From Rhodobacteraceae bacterium HLUCCA09 (GTDB lineage: Bacteria > Pseudomonadota > Alphaproteobacteria > Rhodobacterales > Rhodobacteraceae), in contig LJNT01000132.1 of the NCBI GenBank assembly GCA_001314685.1, forward strand, positions 1 to 39,569: 39,569 bases of DNA, written 5' to 3'. Below the pieces are notes generated by a model. That model did not search any database, was not told where the DNA came from, and saw nothing but the letters and a program-made list of their open reading frames with translations. Every line of letters starts with the position of its first letter. The stretch's first letter is position 1. The position numbers were made by a program, and so were the translations under genes. This document shows, piece after piece, positions 25,390 to 33,085 of this stretch.

Positions 25390-26448
25390 TCAGCCCGGAT
25401 TGCCGGGTGCGATGCTGTAGCGACCGCGCCCGTCGCGCTTGGAGGCGTACAGCGCCCGGTCGGCGTCGGCCAGCAATGTCTCGGCATCGGGTCTGTCGTA
25501 GAGCGCGCTCGCCGCGATGCCGAGGCTGACCGAGACGGGGATCTCGGCCCCGTCATGGCGGATCGGCATGTCGAAGCGCGCGAGGATCCGCTCGGCGAGG
25601 TCCGACAGACGGGCGGTATGGGTCATGCCATGGAGAACGATCATGAATTCGTCCCCGCCGATCCGCGCCACCATGTCACGCGCGCGCGTCGCGTCCTTCA
25701 GCACGCGGGCGACCTCGCGCAGCACGGCGTCGCCTGCCGGGTGACCGCGAGTATCGTTGATCGCCTTGAAATCGTCGAGATCGACATGGATCAGCCCAAA
25801 GGGCGTGCCCTGACCCAGGAGCCGGATCAGCATGTGATCCATCGCGCGGCGGTTCTTGGCGCCGGTCAGCTTGTCGGTCGCGGCCTCCTGCTCTGCGGCA
25901 AGGCGGGCCGATTGCAGGCGGCCGTTCAGCTTCTTCGACTCCTCGAGCGCGGCGCGCTGCGCCTCGACGAGGAACAGCATCTCGACCGTCAGGTCGGTCG
26001 CGCCGAAATCGGCCGAGGTAAGCCTGAACCGGCGCACCGCCTCGACCACCGAGATCCCGAAGGACAGATCGATCAGCATCGCCCGACCGCAGGAGAGCGG
26101 CACCGCCTGCCCCTTGAGGGCCGTGCGATCGCGGTCGCGCAGGTGCAGCCGCAGGGGGCTTTCCGTCAGGCGCGCGAGATCGGCGACGCTGTCGGCCTCG
26201 CGCGGGCGGCGCACGTCGAAATGGGCCTGGAAGGGCGCGCCGACCAGCCCGATCTCGGGCCGCAGCTTGTGCAGGGTCGGCCCGGCATGGAGGATCGTGC
26301 CCTCCATCGTGACCATAAGGTGCAGCGGCATCAGCCGGTCGAGCGCGGCCCGGTCGATGCCGAGCGCGGCGGCGCAGCCACCCCGGCACTCCGACGCGGC
26401 GCAGCGCGCCCCGGGCGCGCGCAGGGGCGAGGGCGTGTGCAGGGTCAA
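25390..26448 (-). CDS. HNOBA-GGDEF diguanylate cyclase
   Basis: Cytosolic diguanylate cyclase of 352 residues. Residues 38-165 match the HNOBA PAS-like domain of soluble guanylate cyclases (LMPLHLMVTMEGTILHAGP; LKGQAVPLSCGR; FRLTSADFGATDLTVEMLFL). A short coiled-coil follows (QRAALEESKKLNGRLQSARL). The GGDEF domain starts at DKLTGAKNRRAMD; the active-site loop GGDEF is at 264-268 and an inhibitory-site RxxD is at 255-258. A Cys cluster lies near the N-terminus (C16, C21, C25). The start is TTG at 26448, overlapping the H-NOX stop by three bases, with GAGGGGGG upstream. The gene order implies direct control by the H-NOX partner. Confidence 0.92.
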   Translation of the reverse strand: MTLHTPSPLRAPGARCAASECRGGCAAALGIDRAALDRLMPLHLMVTMEGTILHAGPTLHKLRPEIGLVGAPFQAHFDVRRPREADSVADLARLTESPLRLHLRDRDRTALKGQAVPLSCGRAMLIDLSFGISVVEAVRRFRLTSADFGATDLTVEMLFLVEAQRAALEESKKLNGRLQSARLAAEQEAATDKLTGAKNRRAMDHMLIRLLGQGTPFGLIHVDLDDFKAINDTRGHPAGDAVLREVARVLKDATRARDMVARIGGDEFMIVLHGMTHTARLSDLAERILARFDMPIRHDGAEIPVSVSLGIAASALYDRPDAETLLADADRALYASKRDGRGRYSIAPGNPG

Positions 26449-27095
26449 AGCGCGCCCCCCTCTTCGGGGGCTCGTGCGGCCGCCGTGCCCGCCGGTCCGG
26501 CGCCCTGCGGCGACACGCCCTCGGCCAGCGAAAAGGCACGGCCCTCGGCATAGGCGCCGTCGAGCAGCGCGATCTCGATCACCGCGACCGAGCTCGCGCC
26601 CGGCGCCATGTCCATCATCACCAGCGCGCCGTAATCGTCGGCCATGGCGCGCAGAAGGCCCAGCATCACGTAACCCCAGCCGCGCTGGGTGGAGAGCACG
26701 AAAAGGCGGAACCGGCCCCCGGGCTCTTCCCGCAGTTCCAGCTCGGGCAGCTGCAGGTCTGGCATGGCCAGCCGCGCCCGGCTGGGCAGGTCGTCGAGCG
26801 AGTGGAGGAAATCGGCGAAGCTCTCGCCCGAGAAGCGCAACAGGCGGCGCACGCCGCGCGTCGTCTCGTGGCTGACGAGGTAGGTGCCGAGATCCTCGAG
26901 CACCGCCGCCTCGGGCTTGTCGAGATGGGTGGCGACCATCGCCAGCAACGTGTCGGTCACCGAGTCGTCATACTCGAGCATGGGCTCGAACCCCTCGGGC
27001 CCGATGCCCGCGGCGCGGGCGACCGAGCGCCACCGCTCATCACCATAGGTATCGCGCATGAAGAGCTGGATCGACCGGTTGATCAGTCCGTGCAT
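26445..27095 (-). CDS. H-NOX (heme NO/oxygen-binding domain) protein
   Basis: Sensor of the H-NOX fold that normally binds heme and detects NO. The 216 residues begin with the family signature MHGLINRSIQLFMRDTYGDE, continue with EDLGTYLVSHETTRGVRRLL and end in a helix-sheet unit (GYVMLGLLRAMADDYGALV). Two key sites differ from canonical members. An ungapped alignment of SLDDLP with NLDALH of guanylate cyclase puts Pro104 at the heme-ligand His; the nearest His is 98, six residues earlier. The heme-propionate motif YxSxR reads LSTQR at 134-138, keeping only Arg. The alignment was made by eye. It is translationally coupled to the diguanylate cyclase. Regulation by NO is known for related pairs in marine Rhodobacteraceae. 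Confidence 0.9.
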   Translation of the reverse strand: MHGLINRSIQLFMRDTYGDERWRSVARAAGIGPEGFEPMLEYDDSVTDTLLAMVATHLDKPEAAVLEDLGTYLVSHETTRGVRRLLRFSGESFADFLHSLDDLPSRARLAMPDLQLPELELREEPGGRFRLFVLSTQRGWGYVMLGLLRAMADDYGALVMMDMAPGASSVAVIEIALLDGAYAEGRAFSLAEGVSPQGAGPAGTAAARAPEEGGAL

Positions 27096-27161
27096 TCGTC
27101 TCAGGCCCCTGCCGTTCGAGGCAAGACGCTAGGACAGAGGGCTTAACAAAGGCCGAACGCC

Positions 27162-28769
27162 TCAGAAATCGGTGGGCGCGCCCCCCTCGGCGCGGCGGCG
27201 CTCGACGAAGTCCGACAACTCCTCGCGCGTGCCGTCGTCCATCGGCGGCGGCTCGAAGGACGCGACGATCTCGCGCCACATCCGGTCGGCGCGCTCGTCG
27301 GTCCACTGCGCGCCGCCCGCCTCCCAGGCCTCGTAGTTGCGCCAGTCCGAGAGAAACGGCTGGTAGAAGGCGCTCTCGTAGCGGGCCTGGGTGTGCGCGG
27401 TGCCGAAGAAGTGGCCGTGCGCGCCGACCTCGGCGATGGCCTCGAGGGCGATGTCGCCCTCCTCGGTCGCGGTCAGGGCTGGGTCGAAATAGCGCTGGAT
27501 CTGCTGGATCACCTCGCAATCCATGACGAACTTGGCGGGGCTGGCCACGAGCCCGCCCTCGAGCCAGCCGGCGGCGTGGTAGATCACGTGCGCGCCCGAC
27601 TGCACCGCCGACCAGAGCGCCTGGCTCGTCTCCCACATCGCCTGCCCGTCGGGGACGTTGGCCGCGCAACTGCCGCTCGCCCGCATCGGCAGGCCGTAGA
27701 AGCGCGCCATCTGCCCGGTCATCTGGGTGGCGCGCATGTATTCGGGCGTGCCGAAGGCGGGGGCGCCCGACTTCATGTCGACGTTCGAGGTGAAGGTGCC
27801 GATCACGCAGGGGCAGCCGGGCCGCACCCACTGGAACAGGGCGATGGCGGCGAGGCTTTCGGCGATCGACTGCGTCACCGCGCCGGCCATCGTCACGGGC
27901 GCCATGGCGCCCGCGAGCGTGAACGGCGTCACCATCACTGCCTGCCCCCGCCGGATCAGGCGCAGGCAGCCGTCGATCATCGGCTGGTCGTGCTTGAGCG
28001 GCGAGGTGGAGTTGATGTTGGTATACATCCGCGGCGTCGCCGCGAACTCCTCGTGGCTCAGGCCGCCCGCGATGCGGACCATCTCCATCACGTCGTCCAC
28101 CCGCTCGGCCCCGAGCGAGTAGGCGTGCATCACCTTGTCGGAAAGCGTCAGCTTGTCGAACAGGACATCGAGATGGCGGGTCGAGGGGTGCAGGTCGACC
28201 GGCTCGACGGGGTAGCCGCCGGCGAAGTGGATGCAGTTGAACGCCTGGGTGAGCCTGAGCAGGTCGCGGCACTGCGAACGCGTGCCGGGCATCTTGCCGG
28301 TCTGCCTGTCCCAGTAGTTCGGCGGGGAGGAGACGTTGCCGAAGAGCAGGGTGCGGCCGCCGATGCGCAGCGCGCGGTCGGGGTTGCGGGGGGTGATGGT
28401 GAACGTGTCGGGCGCGCGGGCGACCATCTCCATCACCCAGTCGCGGCCCATCCGCACGTTGCGCTCCTCGACCGTGGCGCCCGCCTGGCGGAAGATCGCG
28501 AGCGCCTCGTCGTTGAGGAACTCGATGCCGATCTCCTCGAGGATGCGCATGGCGCCGTCGTGGATCGCCTGCACCCCCTCCCGCGTCAGCGGCTCCACCC
28601 AGGGGTCGCTCGCCTCGACCAGTTGCCAGGGGCGCTGCGCGATGGCGCCTGCGGACATGCGGCGCGCGTTGCCCGCGCGCCCGCCCGACCGGCGGCGGCG
28701 CCCGCCCCGCGCCCCCTCGGCCTCGTCGTTCGGGCGGGAGCGGCCGGCGGGGAGGGGCGCGTCTGACAT
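27162..28769 (-). CDS. MttB-like (trimethylamine methyltransferase family) protein without pyrrolysine
   Basis: A 535-residue TIM-barrel protein of the MttB family. True trimethylamine methyltransferases contain pyrrolysine at an in-frame UAG; this gene has no internal stop, so it belongs to the large non-Pyl branch, some members of which demethylate glycine betaine or other quaternary amines onto a corrinoid protein. Features are an Arg/Gly-rich N-terminal tail (GGRRRRSGGRAGNARR), LTREGVQAIHDGAMRILEEI, FGNVSSPPNYWDRQTGKMPG, YTNINSTSPLKHDQPMIDG and GHGHFFGTAHTQARYE-like segments near the C-terminus (AHGHFFGTAHTQARYESAF). ATG at 28769 has GGAAGG six bases upstream. No corrinoid protein or reactivase is adjacent. 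The substrate is unknown. Confidence 0.88.
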   Translation of the reverse strand: MSDAPLPAGRSRPNDEAEGARGGRRRRSGGRAGNARRMSAGAIAQRPWQLVEASDPWVEPLTREGVQAIHDGAMRILEEIGIEFLNDEALAIFRQAGATVEERNVRMGRDWVMEMVARAPDTFTITPRNPDRALRIGGRTLLFGNVSSPPNYWDRQTGKMPGTRSQCRDLLRLTQAFNCIHFAGGYPVEPVDLHPSTRHLDVLFDKLTLSDKVMHAYSLGAERVDDVMEMVRIAGGLSHEEFAATPRMYTNINSTSPLKHDQPMIDGCLRLIRRGQAVMVTPFTLAGAMAPVTMAGAVTQSIAESLAAIALFQWVRPGCPCVIGTFTSNVDMKSGAPAFGTPEYMRATQMTGQMARFYGLPMRASGSCAANVPDGQAMWETSQALWSAVQSGAHVIYHAAGWLEGGLVASPAKFVMDCEVIQQIQRYFDPALTATEEGDIALEAIAEVGAHGHFFGTAHTQARYESAFYQPFLSDWRNYEAWEAGGAQWTDERADRMWREIVASFEPPPMDDGTREELSDFVERRRAEGGAPTDF

Positions 28770-28908
28770 GTCGGGCCTTCCGGAAGGTGGCAAACTCGGG
28801 TCACCTTGGCAGCAGCAGGGCCGGGCGGATGCCGCTTTCCGACGCGGGATGTCGGTTTCGGGACAGTCGGGCGACGCCGACGGCCCCGCCACCAGTGCCG
28901 GTGCCCGC

Positions 28909-29637
28909 TCAGAGGCCCAGCCAGTCGGGCAGGTGGCCGATATCGGGCAGCACCGCATCGGCATGGGGGGCGAGGTCGTCGGCCGTGGCGGTGCCGGTCA
29001 GCACCGCGACGCAGACCATGCCCGCCGCGCGCCCCGCATGCAGGTCGTGCGTGCTGTCGCCGATCATCGCCACCTCGTCCGGTGCGAGCGCCGCCTCGGC
29101 GGCGAAGGCGAGGCACTGGCCCGGCCCCGGCTTGGCCCCGTGGCCGCTGTCGGCCCCGGCGAGGAAGGGAAAGGTCTCGCCCAGCCCCAGCCCGGCGAGC
29201 TGGGCGCGCGCGGCCTCCTCGGCGTCGTTCGTGGCGACGCCGAGGGCATAGCCCGCCTGCCCGAGCCGGGAGAGGAGCGGCGCGAGCGGCACCGCCTCGA
29301 CTGGCACGATGGCGCGGCTTTCGTCGATGACGCGGGCGCGCAGGGCGCCGAACTCCCAGCCCGGCAGGGCGGGCAGCATCAGCGCCACCGCCTCGTCGAC
29401 GGTGCCGGCCACGATGGGGCTGCCGGGGTCGAAAAGGCGGGCGTCGAGATCGAGCCGGATGCGCGCGGCGAGATCGTCCCGCACCCCGCTCTCGCCCTCC
29501 GCCAGCCGCTCCAGAAGGTCGGCCGCCCAGCCTCCCCACGTCGCCTGGAAGCCGAAGAGCGTGCCGTCCTTGTCGAACAGGAGGCCGCGCAGGCGACGCG
29601 CCCTGGCGCCGCTCCCGCTCGCCGCCGACACGCTCAT
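28909..29637 (-). CDS. HAD-family hydrolase, phosphoglycolate phosphatase-like
   Basis: Haloacid dehalogenase superfamily phosphatase of 242 residues. Motif I is LLFDKDGTLF with the nucleophile Asp near 22. Motif II is the Thr in LGVATNDAEEAARAQL. The motif III Lys is in GAKPGPGQCLAFA, and motif IV is EVAMIGDSTHDLHAGRAAG. A helical cap domain lies between motifs I and II. The sequence fits the Gph/PGP branch, but the substrate is not certain. Its ATG overlaps the stop of the DUF3572 gene as ATGA, so the two are coupled. Confidence 0.88.
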   Translation of the reverse strand: MSVSAASGSGARARRLRGLLFDKDGTLFGFQATWGGWAADLLERLAEGESGVRDDLAARIRLDLDARLFDPGSPIVAGTVDEAVALMLPALPGWEFGALRARVIDESRAIVPVEAVPLAPLLSRLGQAGYALGVATNDAEEAARAQLAGLGLGETFPFLAGADSGHGAKPGPGQCLAFAAEAALAPDEVAMIGDSTHDLHAGRAAGMVCVAVLTGTATADDLAPHADAVLPDIGHLPDWLGL

Positions 29638-29912
29638 GTCCAGTGCGGCGCTTCGCCGCCGGGCAGCGCACCGCGGGCGCGGGCGACGTCCTCGGGCGCG
29701 ACCCCCGCCTCGGCGGCGAAGCGACCGAGCCAGGCGTCGTCGAGCAGCAGGAAGTCGAGCGTTGCGCCAAGAAAGTCCGGGTCGCCGGCGCGGTCCCTCA
29801 GGTCAGCCTCCGACGCCCCGGTGGAGCCGAGAAAGACCGGCAGCAACTCGTCGTCGGCCACGAGCCAGGCGAGCGCGCGCAGGGCGACCGTCTCGGCAAG
29901 ATCCTGCTGCAT
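29634..29912 (-). CDS. DUF3572 family protein
   Basis: A 92-residue alphaproteobacterial protein of unknown function. It shows the family opening AETVALRALAWLVADDELLP, a GSTGASEADLRDRAGDPDFL segment and LDFLLLDDAWLGRFAAEAGV. It is predicted to be soluble and all helical. It is translationally coupled to the HAD phosphatase and divergent from pleD, with a CtrA-like site between them. Confidence 0.85.
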   Translation of the reverse strand: MQQDLAETVALRALAWLVADDELLPVFLGSTGASEADLRDRAGDPDFLGATLDFLLLDDAWLGRFAAEAGVAPEDVARARGALPGGEAPHWT

Positions 29913-29934
29913 CTCACTACCCCAAGGTCAACGA

Positions 29935-29949
29935 CTAAGGATTTGTTAA
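29935..29949. promoter_or_regulatory. CtrA-like site between DUF3572 gene and pleD
   Basis: CTAA (29935-29938) and TTAA (29946-29949), followed by CC, are separated by exactly seven bases. The CtrA consensus is TTAA-N7-TTAA, so there is one mismatch. It lies 95 bases upstream of the pleD ATG and 22 bases from the DUF3572 start, in a locally A/T-rich stretch. Control of pleD by the cell-cycle/motility regulator CtrA is plausible but inferred. Confidence 0.5.
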
Positions 29950-30044
29950 CCAACTGACAAGAAAAGTGACGCTGGGCAAGGACCCCCGTTGGCGCAGGCC
30001 GTGCGGCGGGCGTCCGACCGGAAACGCGACGAGAGGCATTAGGC

Positions 30045-31541
30045 ATGGGCGGCAGAATACTCGTGGTCGACGACGTGGCGACGAACCGCATCCTGCTCCG
30101 GGCGAAGCTGTCGATGGCCTGTTACGAGGTGATCCAGGCCTCCGACGGCGGGCGTGCGCTCGAGCTCGCGCGCAGCGCGCGGCCCGATCTCATCCTGCTC
30201 GACCTTGCCATGCCGGGGATGAACGGGCTGGAGGTAATCGCGGCGCTCAAGGCCGAGGCCGAGACCGCGGCGATCCCCGTCGTCGTCGTGACCGCCCATG
30301 CCGACACGCGCTCGCGCCTCGCCGCCCTGCGGGCCGGGGCGGAGGACTACCTGACCAAGCCGGTCGACGACGCGGTGCTGTCGGCCCGCGTCCGCTCCCT
30401 GCTGCGCACGCGGATGCTGGCCGACGAGCTGGCGCTGCGCGAGGGCACGTGGCGCGCCCTTGGCTTCGGCGAGGCGCAGGCGCGGATCGCATGGGGCGGG
30501 GCCGAGGCCGCGGCGGCCCCCGCGCGCGTCGCCCTCGTCGGCCCCGACCGCCTGACGACACGCAGCTGGCAGCGCGCTCTCGCCCCCCGCCTGCCGCATC
30601 GCTTCGACGCGATCGGCCGGGCAGAGGCGCTGCGGCTGGCCCGCTCGGGCGCTTCCGACGGCGCGCGCGATCCGGGCGACGACGTGCCGGAGGTGTTCGT
30701 GCTCGCGGCCGACCTCGCCTCGCCCGGCGACGGGCTGATGCTGCTGTCGGAGCTGCGGGCGAGCCCCGCGACGCGCCACGCGGCGATCCTCGTCGTGCTG
30801 CGGCCGGGGGCGCCGCAGCTCGGGCCGATGGCACTCGACCTCGGCGCGTCCGACCTGCTGGAGCAGCCGGTCGAGCCCGAGGAGATGGCGCTGCGCGTGG
30901 CCACGCAGCTGCGCCGGGCGCGGGCGGCCGACGCGATGCGCCGGCGCCTGCGCGAGGGGCTGCAGATGGCCGTAACCGACCCGCTCACCGGCCTGCCCAA
31001 CCGCCGCTACGCCCTGTCGCACCTTTCGCGCGTGGCCGAGCGGGCGGCGCGCCGCGGCAGCGGCTTCGCCGCGCTGGTGCTCGACCTCGACCGCTTCAAG
31101 GAGGTGAACGACGCGCACGGACACGCCGCCGGCGACGCGGTGCTGCGCGCGGTGACCGGCCGGCTGCAGCGCGGTCTGCGCGCCGTCGATCTGCTCGCAC
31201 GTGTCGGGGGGGAGGAGTTCCTCGTCGTCCTGCCCGACACCGGCCGCGACGGGGCGCGCGAGGTGGCCGAGCGGCTGCGCAGCGCGGTGGGCGCGCTGCC
31301 CGTGCCCCTGCCGGGCGGCGGCTCGGTCGCGCCGACCGTGTCGATCGGGCTCGCCTGCATCGATCCCCTGCCGCCCGGTGGCAGCCCGGCCGATGTCGAC
31401 GCCCTGATCGAGCGGGCCGACCGGGCGCTCTACCGGGCCAAGAGCGCCGGCCGCGACCGGGTATGCTGCGCCGGTGACGCCGCCGCGACACCCCGAGCGC
31501 CGCGTCGGCGCCCCGGCGCGACCGGCGTGGCGGCGGCCTGA
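30045..31541 (+). CDS. pleD: PleD-type response regulator diguanylate cyclase
   Basis: REC-REC-GGDEF protein of 498 residues that makes c-di-GMP when phosphorylated. The first receiver (ILVVDDVATNRILLRAKL) has phospho-acceptor Asp53 (LILLDLAMPGMNG) and Lys105 (YLTKPV). The second receiver (residues 161-290) keeps an Asp at 223 but has lost the acidic pocket and has Gln at the Lys position (LLEQPV), so it is an adaptor. The GGDEF domain starts at DPLTGLPNRRYALSHL; the active loop is GGEEF at 388-392, with inhibitory-site RxxD at 379-382. GAGAGG lies eight bases before the ATG. The last 30 residues are a low-complexity Arg/Ala/Pro tail. Confidence 0.94.
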   Translation: MGGRILVVDDVATNRILLRAKLSMACYEVIQASDGGRALELARSARPDLILLDLAMPGMNGLEVIAALKAEAETAAIPVVVVTAHADTRSRLAALRAGAEDYLTKPVDDAVLSARVRSLLRTRMLADELALREGTWRALGFGEAQARIAWGGAEAAAAPARVALVGPDRLTTRSWQRALAPRLPHRFDAIGRAEALRLARSGASDGARDPGDDVPEVFVLAADLASPGDGLMLLSELRASPATRHAAILVVLRPGAPQLGPMALDLGASDLLEQPVEPEEMALRVATQLRRARAADAMRRRLREGLQMAVTDPLTGLPNRRYALSHLSRVAERAARRGSGFAALVLDLDRFKEVNDAHGHAAGDAVLRAVTGRLQRGLRAVDLLARVGGEEFLVVLPDTGRDGAREVAERLRSAVGALPVPLPGGGSVAPTVSIGLACIDPLPPGGSPADVDALIERADRALYRAKSAGRDRVCCAGDAAATPRAPRRRPGATGVAAA

Positions 31542-31608
31542 GCCCCGCCCCAGCCAGAGGCCGACACACGCGGCCGGGCGCGATGGCGGCCACCGATCGG
31601 CAGGCCGG

Positions 31609-31656
31609 GCGACCGGCCCGGCGACCGGCCCGATGGCTGGCCCGGTGGCTGGCCCG
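31609..31656. repeat. 12-bp tandem repeat 3' of pleD
   Basis: Four units: GCGACCGGCCCG twice, ATGGCTGGCCCG and GTGGCTGGCCCG. A CCGGCC-rich half-unit continues on either side. As in the array at 9197-9280, two block types are arranged in order. Confidence 0.85.
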
Positions 31657-31814
31657 GCCGCACCCCGGGCGGGCACATGTCGAGGCGCCCCGCTTTCCGC
31701 CCTCGGGCAAGAGCGAGGACTCCCCGGTCAGCACACCCCCGCGCCGTCCACCAGCGTCGCGCTCCCGGCCGGCCGACCCGGTGTGCCCCGTCAGAGCGAG
31801 TCCCGCCGTCGCAC

Positions 31815-31840
31815 GGAACCGGCAGCGCCCGCGAGGCGTT
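31815..31840 (+). promoter_or_regulatory. EcfG-type promoter for the GST gene
   Basis: GGAAC (31815-31819) and CGTT (31837-31840) are separated by 17 bases, matching the general-stress promoter consensus. The -10 element ends only ten bases before the GST ATG at 31851, so the transcript would begin at or almost at the start codon. The ATG has no convincing ribosome site, which fits a leaderless message. Confidence 0.75.
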
Positions 31841-31850
31841 CGGACAGCTC

Positions 31851-32579
31851 ATGCAAGGTGATCCAACTCCCCGCTACGCCCTCCATTACTGGCCCGTCAT
31901 GTTCCGCGGCCAGTTCGTCCGCGCCACCCTCGCCCATGCCGGCGCAGCCTGGGACGAGGCCGACATCGACGCGGTCGCACAAGCGATGTCCGAAGACCCG
32001 CAAGACCAGCCGGTGCCCTTCATGGGCCCGCCCGTGCTGACCGACCGCCAGGCAGGCGTGATGCTGGCGCAGATGCCCGCGATCCTCGACTACCTCGCCC
32101 ATGTCCACGGGCTGATGCCGGGCGACCCCGCGCGCGACGCGCTGACCCGCAAGGTCGTGGCCGACGCCAACGACGTGCTGATGGAGATGACCCGCCACAA
32201 CGGCGCACAGATGTGGACGACCGAGGCGTGGGCCGACTACGTCCCGCGCCTCTCGCGCTGGATGGGGATCTTCGACGAGACGGGGAGGCGCCACGGGCTG
32301 ACAGAGGGCGGCGGCACCCTGCTCGGCACCGAGGCGCACGGGCTCGCCGACCTCGTGACCCATGTCCTCTGGGGCACGATGACTGACACGCTGCCCGCGC
32401 TCCGCCCCCTGTTCGAGCGCACCGCGCCCGCGCTCGCCGCCCTGTCGGACCGTGTGGGCGCCCTGCCAGAGCAGGCCGCCCTGCATGCGCGCAGCGTCGA
32501 GGCCTGGGGCGAGGCGTGGTGCGGCGGGCAGATCGAGGCGTCGCTGCGCGCGGCGATCGCGGCTCAGGCCACCGGGTAG
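31851..32579 (+). CDS. Glutathione S-transferase family protein
   Basis: A 242-residue protein of the GST fold. The N-terminal thioredoxin-like domain begins at YALHYWPVMFRGQFVRATLA and includes the cis-Pro region near VPFMGPPVLTDRQ, with an LAQMPAILDYLAHVHGL helix after it. The C-terminal helical domain runs from KVVADANDVLMEMTRHNG to the end. A role in glutathione-dependent detoxification or stress protection is likely; the substrate is unknown. ATG at 31851 begins 11 residues before the first beta strand, and the EcfG-type promoter directly upstream suggests a leaderless stress-induced message. Its 3' end overlaps the convergent regulator gene by 16 bases. Confidence 0.87.
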   Translation: MQGDPTPRYALHYWPVMFRGQFVRATLAHAGAAWDEADIDAVAQAMSEDPQDQPVPFMGPPVLTDRQAGVMLAQMPAILDYLAHVHGLMPGDPARDALTRKVVADANDVLMEMTRHNGAQMWTTEAWADYVPRLSRWMGIFDETGRRHGLTEGGGTLLGTEAHGLADLVTHVLWGTMTDTLPALRPLFERTAPALAALSDRVGALPEQAALHARSVEAWGEAWCGGQIEASLRAAIAAQATG

Positions 32580-33019
32580 CCGCGGAACGGCTTGATCCGG
32601 CGAAGCGCGAAGCGAGTGTGCATCGAGGCGACGCCGGGCAGGCGCGAGAGCACGTGACGGTGGATGCGGTCGTAATCGCCCATGTCGCGGGCCATGATGT
32701 GCAGGTGGTAGTCGGCCCGCCCCGCGGTCAGCCAGCATTCGAGGATCTCCGGCTGGCGCTCCACAGCCTTCTCGAAGACGGCCAGCGTCTTCTCGTCCTG
32801 ACCCGACAGGGAGATGTCGACGAAGACCTCGATCGTCAGCCCCAGCGCCTCCGGATTCAGCCGCGCGGCATAGCCCGCGACGAGCCCCTTCTCTTCGAGC
32901 AGGCGCACCCGCCGGTGGCAGGCCGAGGTCGACAGCCCCACCTCGTCGGCGAGAGCGGCGACGGGCCGGCCCGAATCGACCTGCAGACGGGTCAGGATCC
33001 TGCGGTCGAGTTCATCCAT
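32564..33019 (-). CDS. Lrp/AsnC-family transcriptional regulator, AldR-like
   Basis: A 151-residue regulator. The N-terminal helix-turn-helix reads MDELDRRILTRLQVDSGRPV and LADEVGLSTSACHRRVRLLE. The C-terminal RAM ligand domain spans EVFVDISLSGQDEKTLAVFE to PGVASMHTRFALRRIK. ATG at 33019 is chosen over a TTG five codons upstream; GGGAAG lies five bases before it. It is divergent from ald with 131 bases between starts, the arrangement of alanine-responsive regulators that activate alanine dehydrogenase. The effector is therefore probably L-alanine, by inference. Confidence 0.9.
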   Translation of the reverse strand: MDELDRRILTRLQVDSGRPVAALADEVGLSTSACHRRVRLLEEKGLVAGYAARLNPEALGLTIEVFVDISLSGQDEKTLAVFEKAVERQPEILECWLTAGRADYHLHIMARDMGDYDRIHRHVLSRLPGVASMHTRFALRRIKPFRGYPVA

Positions 33020-33085
33020 CCCTTCTTCCCGCAAAGACGTCTGTTGATCGGAAATATTCCATTACATGGGGCAAAACGCCAGTAC

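Larger units (their letters stand above)
31542..31850. other. 309-bp gene-free region before the GST gene
   Basis: No credible gene is seen between pleD and the GST gene on the same strand. The stretch holds a four-unit 12-bp tandem array (31609-31656) and an EcfG-type promoter (31815-31840). An open frame from 31677 that joins the GST frame is unlikely to be translated, because the promoter lies inside it. Confidence 0.65.

Noticed and set aside
27143-27160. CtrA site upstream of the H-NOX gene (TTAAC)
   Set aside because: No second TTAA-like half at seven bases; a single half-site is too common.
27162-28769. Pyrrolysine-containing MttB
   Set aside because: No in-frame UAG is read through; the frame is open over the whole length.
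28776-28787. Riboswitch-like occlusion of the mttB-like ribosome site by CCTTCCGGAAGG
   Set aside because: The palindrome has no room for a loop beyond a 4-bp stem, so a stable switch is not supported by what can be seen.
31677-31850. Upstream extension of the GST gene by 58 residues
   Set aside because: The extension is low-complexity Arg/Pro sequence and contains the EcfG-type promoter; the GST fold begins right after the ATG at 31851.
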